Positions 1 to 7,869 of a DNA stretch of 64,000 nt are shown piece after piece (the stretch's first letter is position 1; each line of letters starts with the position of its first letter). Below the pieces are notes generated by a model. It made no database searches and had not been told where the DNA came from. It saw only the letters and a program-made list of their open reading frames with translations. The translations under genes and the position numbers were made by a program. The DNA comes from GCA-002779465 sp964596535 (GTDB taxonomy: Bacteria > Desulfobacterota > Desulfobacteria > Desulfobacterales > UBA2156): assembly GCA_964596535.1 (NCBI GenBank), contig CAZQUR010000003.1, forward strand, positions 9,412-73,411. The letters run 5' to 3'.

Positions 1-948
1 ACGGAAGGGATGCGGAAGGACCTGGAGCGGTTCGGCGTGGTCTTCGACCGATGGTACAGCGAGCAAAGCCTTTACGATGCGGGGAAGGTGGAGCGGATCC
101 TTTCGGAGTTGAAGGATAAAGGCGTGGTCTACGAAAAGGACGGGGCCTGGTGGTTTCGGACCACCGCTTGCGGAGACGAAAAGGATCGGGTGGTGATCCG
201 GAAGGACGGCCAGCCCACCTATTTCGCCTCCGACATCGCGTATCATCGGGACAAGTTCGAACGCGGATTTGAAACCGTCATCGATGTCTGGGGAGCCGAC
301 CACCACGGGTACATCCCGCGAATGGAAGCCGCCGTGGAAGCCATGGGTTGGTCGAAGGCCCGATTCAAGGTGATTCTGATCCAATTGGTGAACTTGCTTC
401 GGGGAGGGGTTCCGGTGGCCATGTCCACCCGGGCCGGGGAGTTTGTCACCCTCGGGGAGGTCCTCGACGAGGTGGGAAAAGACGCTGTCCGGTTTTTGTT
501 TTTGACCCGTCATCATGAAAGTCCTCTCGATTTCGACCTGGAACTGGCCAAGACGCAGTCCAACGAAAACCCCGTGTACTACGTTCAATACGTGCATGCA
601 CGGATCTCCAGCATCCTGAAGAAGGGACAACAGCGCGGCATAACGGACGCGGCATACTCTGAAGAAGCCGTTTCTCGCCTTACGGCGCCCGAGGAGGTTC
701 AATTGCTCAAGGCGCTTTCCGGGTATCCGGAGGTGATCCGGATGTGCGCCGTACACATGGAACCCCATCGGATCCCCTTTTATCTCATGGACCTGGCCGC
801 CCTTTTTCATGCGTACTATAATAAGCATCGGGTGTTGTCCGATGATCCGGTCTTAACGGCCGCCAGGATCTCCCTGGTCCTTGCCGTGAAAGAGGTGATT
901 CGAAACGGACTTTCCCTTCTGGGAGTGTCGGCACCGGAAAAGATGTAG
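1..948 (+). CDS. argS: Arginyl-tRNA synthetase, C-terminal part (5' end outside window)
   Basis: The frame is open from base 1 and encodes about 315 residues, so the N-terminal catalytic half with the HIGH motif lies upstream of the window. Visible are the catalytic-domain stretch IDVWGADHHGYIPRM, the MSTRAGEFVTL segment that stands in the KMSKS region of many class I ArgRS, and a helical DALR anticodon-binding domain beginning near NENPVYYVQYVHARI. The C-terminus LLGVSAPEKM is the usual ArgRS ending. The enzyme charges tRNA-Arg in the cytoplasm. It is followed after 9 bases by a SPOR-domain gene and then gatC and gatA, suggesting one transcription unit. Confidence 0.95.
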   Translation, partial: TEGMRKDLERFGVVFDRWYSEQSLYDAGKVERILSELKDKGVVYEKDGAWWFRTTACGDEKDRVVIRKDGQPTYFASDIAYHRDKFERGFETVIDVWGADHHGYIPRMEAAVEAMGWSKARFKVILIQLVNLLRGGVPVAMSTRAGEFVTLGEVLDEVGKDAVRFLFLTRHHESPLDFDLELAKTQSNENPVYYVQYVHARISSILKKGQQRGITDAAYSEEAVSRLTAPEEVQLLKALSGYPEVIRMCAVHMEPHRIPFYLMDLAALFHAYYNKHRVLSDDPVLTAARISLVLAVKEVIRNGLSLLGVSAPEKM

Positions 949-957
949 GGATTCTTC

Positions 958-1671
958 ATGGCCGGTGGGGACAAAAAAGGCACCGGATCTTCTCCCGGCC
1001 GCAGACCCAAGCCTTCGCGGCCCTTTTGGATCACCGGGATCATTTTTATTTCGGGATGGATGTTTTTTTTGGGGGTCCTGGTGGGACGGGGAACGGCGCC
1101 CATCCGGTACGACATTCAAGCGATACAAAAGGAACTGGCAGACGCCAAGGCGGCATTGTTTGAAAGTGAAATCAAACGGTTCAAGATTCCCACGGAATCC
1201 CCGGAAACGCCGTTGGACTTGAGTTTTTATGATGCACTGAAAGAATCCGCCCCGCAAGGGCCGATTCGCCCCAAGGTACCGGCCGCTCCGAAGGTCCGCA
1301 TATCGCAGAAGCCGGAGACCTCCTCGGACCGGGTGCCACCGGCGCTTTCGTCCGCACCGGCTCCTGAACGCACAGAAAGGGCGCCAAAGCCCCCGGACCC
1401 GGCAGTGCACGACGGTGCAGGTGAACCGGAAAACCGGTTGACCCTGCAAGTGGCCGCGTTTCCGAGTCCCGGCGATGCGGGAAACCTTGTGGAGGACTTA
1501 AGGCGGCGGGGATACCCCGCCTACTCCGAAGCCGTGATGATTTCCGGGAAAGGGGTATGGTACCGGGTCCGGATCGGGTCTTTCACCACCCGGGAAGGGG
1601 CGGCCGTCATGCTGGAGCAGTTGAAAAAGGAACGGTTTCAACCCATCATCGTCAACCGAAACGCCAAGTGA
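958..1671 (+). CDS. SPOR-domain inner-membrane protein
   Basis: 237 residues. A short basic cytoplasmic tail (residues 1-22) precedes one membrane segment (about 23-45, ITGIIFISGWMFFLGVLVG). A Pro/Ala-rich periplasmic linker follows to about residue 160, then a C-terminal SPOR domain (LTLQVAAFPSPGDAGNLVEDL through VRIGSFTTREGAAVMLEQL). SPOR domains bind denuded septal peptidoglycan, so a role at the division septum or cell wall is expected from the family; no specific partner can be named. The gene sits between argS and gatC with gaps under 10 bases, probably co-transcribed. Confidence 0.88.
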   Translation: MAGGDKKGTGSSPGRRPKPSRPFWITGIIFISGWMFFLGVLVGRGTAPIRYDIQAIQKELADAKAALFESEIKRFKIPTESPETPLDLSFYDALKESAPQGPIRPKVPAAPKVRISQKPETSSDRVPPALSSAPAPERTERAPKPPDPAVHDGAGEPENRLTLQVAAFPSPGDAGNLVEDLRRRGYPAYSEAVMISGKGVWYRVRIGSFTTREGAAVMLEQLKKERFQPIIVNRNAK

Positions 1672-1678
1672 GTCGATC

Positions 1679-1969
1679 ATGAACATCACGCGCAAAGAAG
1701 TCTGCCAGGTGGCCGATCTGGCACGTCTCGATCTGGACGACGCGGCTCTGGATAAAATGAGCATCCAGATCAACGAAGTCCTCGGATACGTGGCCCAGAT
1801 GAACGAGGTGGATACGGCGAATGTGACGCCCGCGTCCCATGCCCTGTCTCTGACCAATGCGTTTCGGGAGGACGAAAAGACCGAACACCTCGATCGGAAA
1901 CGCGCCCTTTCCAATGCGCCCCATGCAGACGATGAAACCTTTGTGGTTCCCAGGGTCATAAAGGCATAA
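1679..1969 (+). CDS. gatC: Asp-tRNA(Asn)/Glu-tRNA(Gln) amidotransferase subunit C
   Basis: 96 residues, normal length for GatC. The opening ITRKEVCQVADLARLDLDD and the later VDTANVTPASHAL segment are family hallmarks. GatC is the small belt subunit that holds GatA and GatB together in the complex that amidates mischarged Glu-tRNA(Gln) or Asp-tRNA(Asn). gatA follows after 10 bases. gatB is not adjacent but lies alone on the opposite strand at 26096-27526. Confidence 0.95.
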   Translation: MNITRKEVCQVADLARLDLDDAALDKMSIQINEVLGYVAQMNEVDTANVTPASHALSLTNAFREDEKTEHLDRKRALSNAPHADDETFVVPRVIKA

Positions 1970-1979
1970 AGGAAGAACG

Positions 1980-3440
1980 ATGCCGCACAGACTGACCATA
2001 CACCAGGCCCGGGGCCTGCTTCGGGAAAAGAAAATTTCGGCCGTGGAGCTGACCCAAGCGGTGCTGGACCGCATCCGGGAGGTGGACGAACGGGTGGGCG
2101 CCTACATCACCCTGTGCGAGGCATCCGCTTTGGAACAGGCCCGGAGAGCGGACCGGCGGATTGCATCGGGGGATCCGTCCCCCCTGGCGGGGATCCCCGT
2201 CGCCGTCAAGGATATCCTCTGCACCCGGGGCATCCCAACCACCTGCGGCTCCCGGATCCTTGAAAATTTTATCCCCCCCTATGATGCGACGGTCATCCAG
2301 CGGTTGGCGGCGTCGGGCGCGGTCATCGTCGGCAAGACGAACATGGATGAATTTGCCATGGGTTCTTCCAATGAATATTCCGCCTTCAAGCTCACCCGCA
2401 ATCCGTGGGATCTTTCCCGGATTCCGGGGGGCTCCAGCGGCGGGTCGGCGGCGGCGGTGGCCGCGGACATGTGCCTGGGGGCCATCGGCTCCGACACGGG
2501 GGGATCCGTCCGGCAACCCGCGTCCCACTGCGGCGTGGTGGGGATGAAACCCACTTACGGAAGGGTGTCCCGGTTCGGACTGGTGGCCTTTGCCTCTTCC
2601 CTGGACCAGGTGGGCCCCCTTGCCAAGTGCGTCCATGACAACGCCCTGTTGATGAAGGTTATTGCCGGGCACGATCCCAAGGATTCCACCTCGGCGCCGG
2701 AACCCGTACCGGATTATATCCAGGCCTTTGGAAAGGGCCTGGACGGCGTGACCATCGGTGTCCCCGTGGAGTATCGGTCCATGGAAGGGATGGACCCGGA
2801 GGTCTCCGATGCCGTCTCGAGGGCCGTGGAAACCATGGAACGTATGGGCGCTCGGTGCGAGGAGGTGTCTCTTCCCCATACGCCTTATGCGGTGGCGGCG
2901 TATTATGTGATCGCCCCCTCGGAGGCCAGTTCCAATCTGGCCCGGTACGATGGCGTGAAATACGGTTTCCGGGACCCTGAGGCCGCCGACCTGGCCGGTA
3001 TGTATCGACGGACCCGGAGCAAAGGGTTCGGCCCCGAGGTGCAGCGCCGGATCATCATCGGCACCTATTGTCTTTCCGCCGGGTATTATGACGCTTATTA
3101 CCGGAAGGCCTCCCAGGTGCGGAGCCTCATCATCCGGGACTTCAAGAAAGCCTTTGAATCCTGCCGGCTCCTCCTTTCCCCCGTGGCGCCCACACCGGCC
3201 TTTCCCATCGGTGAAAAGGTGGAAGACCCGCTGACCATGTATCTTTCCGATGTTTTCACCCTGTCCGCGAATCTGGCCGGCATCCCCGGGATCTCCGTCC
3301 CCTGCGGGTTTTCCGGACAAGGGCTTCCCATCGGACTCCAGATCATGGGAAACCATTTCGATGAAGCCATGCTCTACCGGGCCGCCCATCAATTCGAACA
3401 GGCCACCGATTATCATTTGAAAAAACCGCCGTTGCAATGA
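1980..3440 (+). CDS. gatA: Asp-tRNA(Asn)/Glu-tRNA(Gln) amidotransferase subunit A
   Basis: 486 residues, the usual size. The amidase-signature catalytic triad is intact: Lys77 (PVAVKDIL), cis-Ser152 (GGSSGGSAAAV) and nucleophile Ser176 (SDTGGSVRQPA). GatA hydrolyses glutamine and passes ammonia to GatB. A GGAAGA ribosome-binding site lies just upstream of the ATG. An imperfect hairpin (arms 3463-3471 and 3480-3490, no T tract) follows the stop codon before the next small gene. Confidence 0.97.
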   Translation: MPHRLTIHQARGLLREKKISAVELTQAVLDRIREVDERVGAYITLCEASALEQARRADRRIASGDPSPLAGIPVAVKDILCTRGIPTTCGSRILENFIPPYDATVIQRLAASGAVIVGKTNMDEFAMGSSNEYSAFKLTRNPWDLSRIPGGSSGGSAAAVAADMCLGAIGSDTGGSVRQPASHCGVVGMKPTYGRVSRFGLVAFASSLDQVGPLAKCVHDNALLMKVIAGHDPKDSTSAPEPVPDYIQAFGKGLDGVTIGVPVEYRSMEGMDPEVSDAVSRAVETMERMGARCEEVSLPHTPYAVAAYYVIAPSEASSNLARYDGVKYGFRDPEAADLAGMYRRTRSKGFGPEVQRRIIIGTYCLSAGYYDAYYRKASQVRSLIIRDFKKAFESCRLLLSPVAPTPAFPIGEKVEDPLTMYLSDVFTLSANLAGIPGISVPCGFSGQGLPIGLQIMGNHFDEAMLYRAAHQFEQATDYHLKKPPLQ

Positions 3441-3507
3441 AACCGGAAAACATCAAACAAAAGGGGCGTAACGCGCTTTTTACGCCGCCCCTGGAAAAGG
3501 AAAGCCC

Positions 3508-3705
3508 ATGTCCGTCCAACCCGAAGGGGAAGACTTAAGAAAAGCCGTGAAGTGGGTCCTGGAAGAAGCCGATTTCGACCCTGAAAGGACGCTCAAGGAC
3601 CTCATCCGGGAAGCGTGTCTGAAGTTCGATCTTTCGCCCCTGGAAGCCGATTTTTTGGCCAAGACCCTCCGGGAACGGATCCCGGATTCGGGTTCCAAGG
3701 CTTGA
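3508..3705 (+). CDS. Small hypothetical protein between gatA and mutL
   Basis: 65 residues, acidic and predicted mostly helical, with no signal peptide, membrane segment or cysteine pair. It contains a segment VLEEADFDPERTLKDLIREA. An AAGGAAAG ribosome-binding site precedes the ATG, and it fits in the same-strand run between gatA and mutL. I do not recognise a family. The reading frame is probably real because of its ribosome-binding site, codon use and position, but no function can be inferred. Confidence 0.6.
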   Translation: MSVQPEGEDLRKAVKWVLEEADFDPERTLKDLIREACLKFDLSPLEADFLAKTLRERIPDSGSKA

Positions 3706-3740
3706 ACTCCTGAACATTTCGCAGAAAGACCCGGTGGACC

Positions 3741-5465
3741 GTGCCCAAGATTCGCATCCTTCCTGAAGTCGTTTCCAACAAGATCGCCGCCGGAGAGGTG
3801 GTGGAACGCCCCGCTTCGGTGGTGAAAGAACTCGTGGAAAACGCCCTGGACGCGGGGAGTCCCCGGGTCATTGTGGAGGTGGAACAGGGGGGGCGCCGCC
3901 TCATCCGGGTGTCCGACAGCGGTTCCGGAATGACAAGAGACGACGCCATCCTGGCCCTGGAGCGGTACGCCACGAGTAAAATCGAAACGGATAAGGATCT
4001 TTTTTCCATCAAGACCCTGGGCTTCCGCGGGGAAGCCCTCCCCAGTATCGCAGCCGTTTCCCGCCTCACCCTCGTCACCAACGAGGATCCGAAGGAACCC
4101 GGGACCGAGATCCGGGTCCAAGGGGGAAAGATTTTAAAGGTCAGTGCCGCCGGTGCACCCCAGGGCACCCAGGTCACCGTTGAAGATCTCTTCTTCAATA
4201 CCCCGGCGCGACGGAAATTTTTAAAAAGCGTGTCCACCGAGATGGGGCACATCGTGGATACCGTGGACCGCATCGCCCTGGGATGGACCGGCACGGCCTT
4301 TGAACTGCTCAGCAACGGCAGGACCCTTCGGCGTTTTTCCGCGGGGTCCCGGGAAGACCGGCGCGCCGTGGAAGTCCTGGGGATCGACGACCCCCGACAT
4401 CTCAAAGCAGTCCGGCTTGTCACCGAAGACCTTGCTGTCGGCGGCTGGGTGGTGCCTCCGGTGGAAACCCGCACCACGAGTCGCGGCATTTTTATTTATG
4501 TCAACGGCCGCTTTGTCCGGGACCGGATCCTTCAGCACGCACTGATGGAAGGGTTTCGGGAAAGGCTCGTAAAAGGGACGTTTCCCCTGGCAATCCTCAA
4601 GATCACCCTTCCGGAAGACCGGGTGGATGTGAACGTGCATCCCACCAAAAACGAGGTTCGGTTCATCCGGGGGCAATGGGTTCATGATCAGGTGGCCGCT
4701 GCCGTGGCAAAGGCCCTGGAGGCCCGCAAGCCCTTTTCCTACCCCCCCAAGGCGGACGTGGACCCGGAATCCTTCAGGTTCCGGGAAACGCAGGCCCTGT
4801 TCAGACCGGAGCCGATGCAAGGGGAACCGGAGACATTGTCAAAAACGGCGGCGGTTTCAACGGCGCAGGCCCCCCTCTGGGACAATTCGAAAATCCGGTC
4901 TTTTTCGGTGATCGGACAATTCCGCCACACGTATATCGTGTGCGAATCGGAGGAGGGGCTCATGCTCATCGATCAGCATGCGGCCCATGAACGGATTTTA
5001 TTCGAACAGATGCAGCACAGAGACGGGTTGTCCGCCCAGCGCCTCCTGGTTCCGGAAAATCTGGAGTTCGGGTTTCGGGAGTCCCGGATTCTGGAAAAAT
5101 GGCTTCCCGCCCTCAATACCCTGGGAGTGGAAATCGAGCCCTTCGGGGAAAACGCCTATGTCATCAAAGCCGTTCCCGCCATTTTCGGCGGGAAGCCCCT
5201 GGAACCGATGCTCCGGGAAATAGTGGAAAAAGCGGCCGAAATCGGCGTCGCCGGATCCTTCAAAGAACCGGTGGAACATTGTCTGGCCGTGCTCGCCTGC
5301 CACGCGGCGGTGCGGGGCGGGCAGGCCCTTTCCAGGGAAGCCATGGCGGAGATCATCGAAAGGCTTTCCGCCTGCCGCAACCCCGCCCACTGTCCCCATG
5401 GCCGCCCCACCTTCATCCGGTGGACGGACGCCTTCCTGGAAAAGGCGTTTTTCCGGACCCTGTAG
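3741..5465 (+). CDS. mutL: DNA mismatch repair protein MutL
   Basis: 574 residues with a GTG start. The N-terminal GHKL ATPase has VENALDAG (about residues 32-39), DSGSGM, RYATSKI and GFRGEALPSIA. The C-terminal dimerisation domain carries the endonuclease motif DQHA(X)2E(X)4E beginning at residue 411 (DQHAAHERILFE), plus ACHAAVRGG and CPHGRPTF. MutL couples mismatch recognition to strand removal. An intact nuclease motif implies it nicks DNA itself, as in bacteria lacking MutH (family knowledge). It ends the housekeeping run; the next gene is convergent. Confidence 0.97.
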   Translation: MPKIRILPEVVSNKIAAGEVVERPASVVKELVENALDAGSPRVIVEVEQGGRRLIRVSDSGSGMTRDDAILALERYATSKIETDKDLFSIKTLGFRGEALPSIAAVSRLTLVTNEDPKEPGTEIRVQGGKILKVSAAGAPQGTQVTVEDLFFNTPARRKFLKSVSTEMGHIVDTVDRIALGWTGTAFELLSNGRTLRRFSAGSREDRRAVEVLGIDDPRHLKAVRLVTEDLAVGGWVVPPVETRTTSRGIFIYVNGRFVRDRILQHALMEGFRERLVKGTFPLAILKITLPEDRVDVNVHPTKNEVRFIRGQWVHDQVAAAVAKALEARKPFSYPPKADVDPESFRFRETQALFRPEPMQGEPETLSKTAAVSTAQAPLWDNSKIRSFSVIGQFRHTYIVCESEEGLMLIDQHAAHERILFEQMQHRDGLSAQRLLVPENLEFGFRESRILEKWLPALNTLGVEIEPFGENAYVIKAVPAIFGGKPLEPMLREIVEKAAEIGVAGSFKEPVEHCLAVLACHAAVRGGQALSREAMAEIIERLSACRNPAHCPHGRPTFIRWTDAFLEKAFFRTL

Positions 5466-5678
5466 GTTTTTTGCGCCATGCCGGGGGAGGCATCCGGAGC
5501 TTTGTTTTCCGGGACGCCGGCCAGCCGGTGCAGACCGGCCCGCGGGATCCGATCCCGGACCTGGAGGTCTTCCCTCATCCGGCACGTGACTTTACTTGCA
5601 GACACCTCCTGTTTTCCCGAGGCCGTCCTTTGGAACGGGCGGGATTTACTCCGGCGTTGCTGTGTGTCGAAAAAGAAA

Positions 5679-6818
5679 TTACCCGGCGGTGGTGTCGTAT
5701 TCCAGCTTGTGGGCGATGGCGTCCACAAGGTCCGTGCGACCGGCGGCGGCCAGCCAGGGGATCAGCTCCCGGTAAAAGGATTCCCGGTCCCGGATCCGGA
5801 TGCTGAAACCCGAAAGATCTTCCGGAAAGACATCATCTTCCGTGAATGCCCGGGTTTTGTGCAAAACATTCAGGGCCGCCAGGGCCAGCATGGTCCGCAC
5901 GCACTTTTCGCACTTCCCGCAGTTCAGCCGATCCGGCACATTGGCCAGACAAACGCGCATGTTCTGGAAGGCCGCGTCCCACTGGACCACCGTGCGGATT
6001 TTTTCCATCCGGGTAAGCTCCAGGTCCCGGTGGAGAATCCGCATATCCAAACGGGAGTAAAAGGGATCCAGCAAGGGATGGGACCCGCAGGGGTGGAGGT
6101 GGGCGATATCATAGGACGAGGCGATGTAGGAAAGGGAGACGCGCTTCGAAAAGGCGTGGGAAACCGCGGCCAGGACCGCCCCGAAGAAGCGGTTCAGCCA
6201 CAGGTCCCGGTCGTCGCACAGGTGCCGGATGTTCGTAAAAACGGGGATGAGGGTCAAGCGGGCTTCCCGTGCCACCGGTTCCAGCGCCTCCATGGCCCGG
6301 TGAAAGACCGGGTATTTCATGCCCCGTCTGACCACCCCGCCGATGTCGAATCCGTGGAGGACGAATCCGTCTTTGACGGCCCCGGGATGCTCCAAAGGAT
6401 GGATTCGCCGGTTGACCCGCAGGGCGGCCAGAGAATCGATGCCGCCGGAAAGAAAAAGGGCGGCCCGGCGGTTGGCCCTTTTATACGTGGGTGACCGGCG
6501 GACCCTGGCTTCCATCGCCGGCGGGTGCCAGGCGTCGTTGGACCAGTGGGAAAGAACGGCCATGGCGGTCCGGAGGCCTTCCAGAAACAAAGGACATATC
6601 CTTCGGTCCAGGGCGATCCGGCGTTCTTTGAAGTGCAGGGCCGGGACCGCGCATCCCGCCAAAAACGCATGGGGATCGGGGTTTATGTCCGGTCCAAAAT
6701 CCGGCGGGGTTTCGATAAAGATTTCCCGGCGGGGCTGATCACAGTCCTCCCACAAAACAATAGCCGACACGCGGGTGCGGTCCGCATCCTCGATTTTGTT
6801 AAAGTCGATGATTTTCAA
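5679..6818 (-). CDS. PP-loop ATPase with QueC-like zinc site, function unknown
   Basis: 379 residues. The N-terminal ~110 residues match nothing I recognise. A PP-loop SGGIDS sits at residues 124-129. Near the C-terminus Cys290, Cys300, Cys303 and Cys306 (C-X9-C-X2-C-X2-C, within NCGKCEKCVRTM) form a pattern close to the zinc site of QueC, 7-cyano-7-deazaguanine synthase. PP-loop enzymes adenylate a carboxylate or carbonyl before amide or thio transfer. The extra N-terminal region and genomic setting argue against ordinary QueC. It is last in a three-gene minus-strand unit, 21 bases after the ATP-grasp gene. Substrate unknown. Confidence 0.82.
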   Translation of the reverse strand: MKIIDFNKIEDADRTRVSAIVLWEDCDQPRREIFIETPPDFGPDINPDPHAFLAGCAVPALHFKERRIALDRRICPLFLEGLRTAMAVLSHWSNDAWHPPAMEARVRRSPTYKRANRRAALFLSGGIDSLAALRVNRRIHPLEHPGAVKDGFVLHGFDIGGVVRRGMKYPVFHRAMEALEPVAREARLTLIPVFTNIRHLCDDRDLWLNRFFGAVLAAVSHAFSKRVSLSYIASSYDIAHLHPCGSHPLLDPFYSRLDMRILHRDLELTRMEKIRTVVQWDAAFQNMRVCLANVPDRLNCGKCEKCVRTMLALAALNVLHKTRAFTEDDVFPEDLSGFSIRIRDRESFYRELIPWLAAAGRTDLVDAIAHKLEYDTTAG

Positions 6819-6839
6819 CGAAAATTGCTTTCGAATCCA

Positions 6840-7751
6840 TCAAGGCGCATGGGTTTTCAAGGAGTTTTTTTTGCCGGCGGTTTCGTATCGCTGCCGTAAA
6901 TAGCGGACCATTTCCCCGGCGATGTCGTGCCCGGTGGCCGCCTCCAATCCCCGGAACCCGGGGGAATAGTTGACCTCCATCACAAAAGGGCGTTTTTGGG
7001 CGTCCACCAGAAGATCCACCCCGGCGATTTCCAGGCCGAGGCGTTTTGCCGATGTGATCGCCAGATCCAAAATTTCCGGGTTGGGTGTTACGGCCCGGCT
7101 TTTTTGAGACAGATGGAAGTTGCCGCGAAAATCCCCTGGAACAGGGGTGAATTCAGCAGCACCGGCGATCTTTTCTCCGATGACGACGACCCTGAGATCC
7201 TTCCGGCCTTCCGGGGGGATAAATTGTTGTACCAGAAGACCGGACCGGCGGTCGAGCCCTTTGCCGGCTTCTTGCAGTTGTCCACCGGTTTTCACCAGTG
7301 TAACGCCTTCACCCTGGCGACTGCTCACCGGCTTGATCACCACCGGGAACCCGCCAAGTTCAAAGACGGCGCGGGAAAGCCCTTCCACGGCATTGACGAG
7401 GACCGTGTCCGGCACCGGAAGCCCCTGGTCCTGGAGGAGTTGAAGACAGAAAAATTTGTCCTTTGCCTTTCGGATGGCCTCCATGGCGTTGACCACCGGA
7501 ATACCCATGAGGCGGAAATGGCGGATCAATGAAAGACAGGCGTCTCCCAGGGTGGCGCCCTGCCGGGGCAAGACGATGTCCGGCGGCAACACCGCTTCCC
7601 CCACAAGGATCATTTGTCCTTTCCGAAAGGCCGGCCACACGCGATACGGATGGATCAACGTCGCCCGGTGTTTCTGTTCCCGGGCGGCCTGCATGAGGCG
7701 GAAGTTGGGGGGGTAGTCCTTGTCTCTTACCGTGATGATCCCGATGTTCAT
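6840..7751 (-). CDS. RimK-like ATP-grasp ligase
   Basis: 303 residues from the start MNIGIITVRDKDYPP, chosen because it is preceded by GGAG and because the in-frame extension upstream to 7829 is dispersed-repeat sequence. Family hallmarks are NAMEAIRKAKDKF, FPVVIKPVSSRQGEGV (nucleotide-binding Lys and Gly loop), LLVQQFIPP and the Mg-binding FVMEVNYSPGF. RimK-family enzymes join an amino acid or amine to a carboxylate through an acyl phosphate. The gene lies between a GNAT fusion and a PP-loop gene on the same strand, so it probably makes an amide or peptide bond in a shared pathway. The substrate cannot be read from the sequence. Confidence 0.9.
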   Translation of the reverse strand: MNIGIITVRDKDYPPNFRLMQAAREQKHRATLIHPYRVWPAFRKGQMILVGEAVLPPDIVLPRQGATLGDACLSLIRHFRLMGIPVVNAMEAIRKAKDKFFCLQLLQDQGLPVPDTVLVNAVEGLSRAVFELGGFPVVIKPVSSRQGEGVTLVKTGGQLQEAGKGLDRRSGLLVQQFIPPEGRKDLRVVVIGEKIAGAAEFTPVPGDFRGNFHLSQKSRAVTPNPEILDLAITSAKRLGLEIAGVDLLVDAQKRPFVMEVNYSPGFRGLEAATGHDIAGEMVRYLRQRYETAGKKNSLKTHAP

Positions 7752-7761
7752 CTCCGTCTCC

Positions 7762-7868
7762 GATGATGGCTTCGTAAAGAGTCCGCCTGCGGCGTTGCGC
7801 GGCATTCGGATGACAGAAAGACCCGGCAAGGCGCGGCGACGCAGGAATCCCGAAGGGGAAAAGGCCCA
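7762..7868 (-). repeat. Dispersed repeat family B, copy 1
   Basis: Read on the minus strand, bases 7800-7764 match bases 21690-21727 at nearly every position (core GCGCAACGCCGCAGG, then ACGAAGCCATCA). The rest of the interval (CGGCAAGGCGCGGCGACGC) resembles the left part of the second copy. It fills the gap between the GNAT-fusion gene and the ATP-grasp gene and encodes the spurious N-terminal extension of the latter. Confidence 0.75.
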
Positions 7869-7869
7869 T

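Noticed and set aside
1956..3437. Long antisense open frame across gatA (493 codons)
   Set aside because: Shadow of gatA in GC-rich DNA; no recognisable motifs, Pro/Gly/His-rich composition typical of antisense frames.
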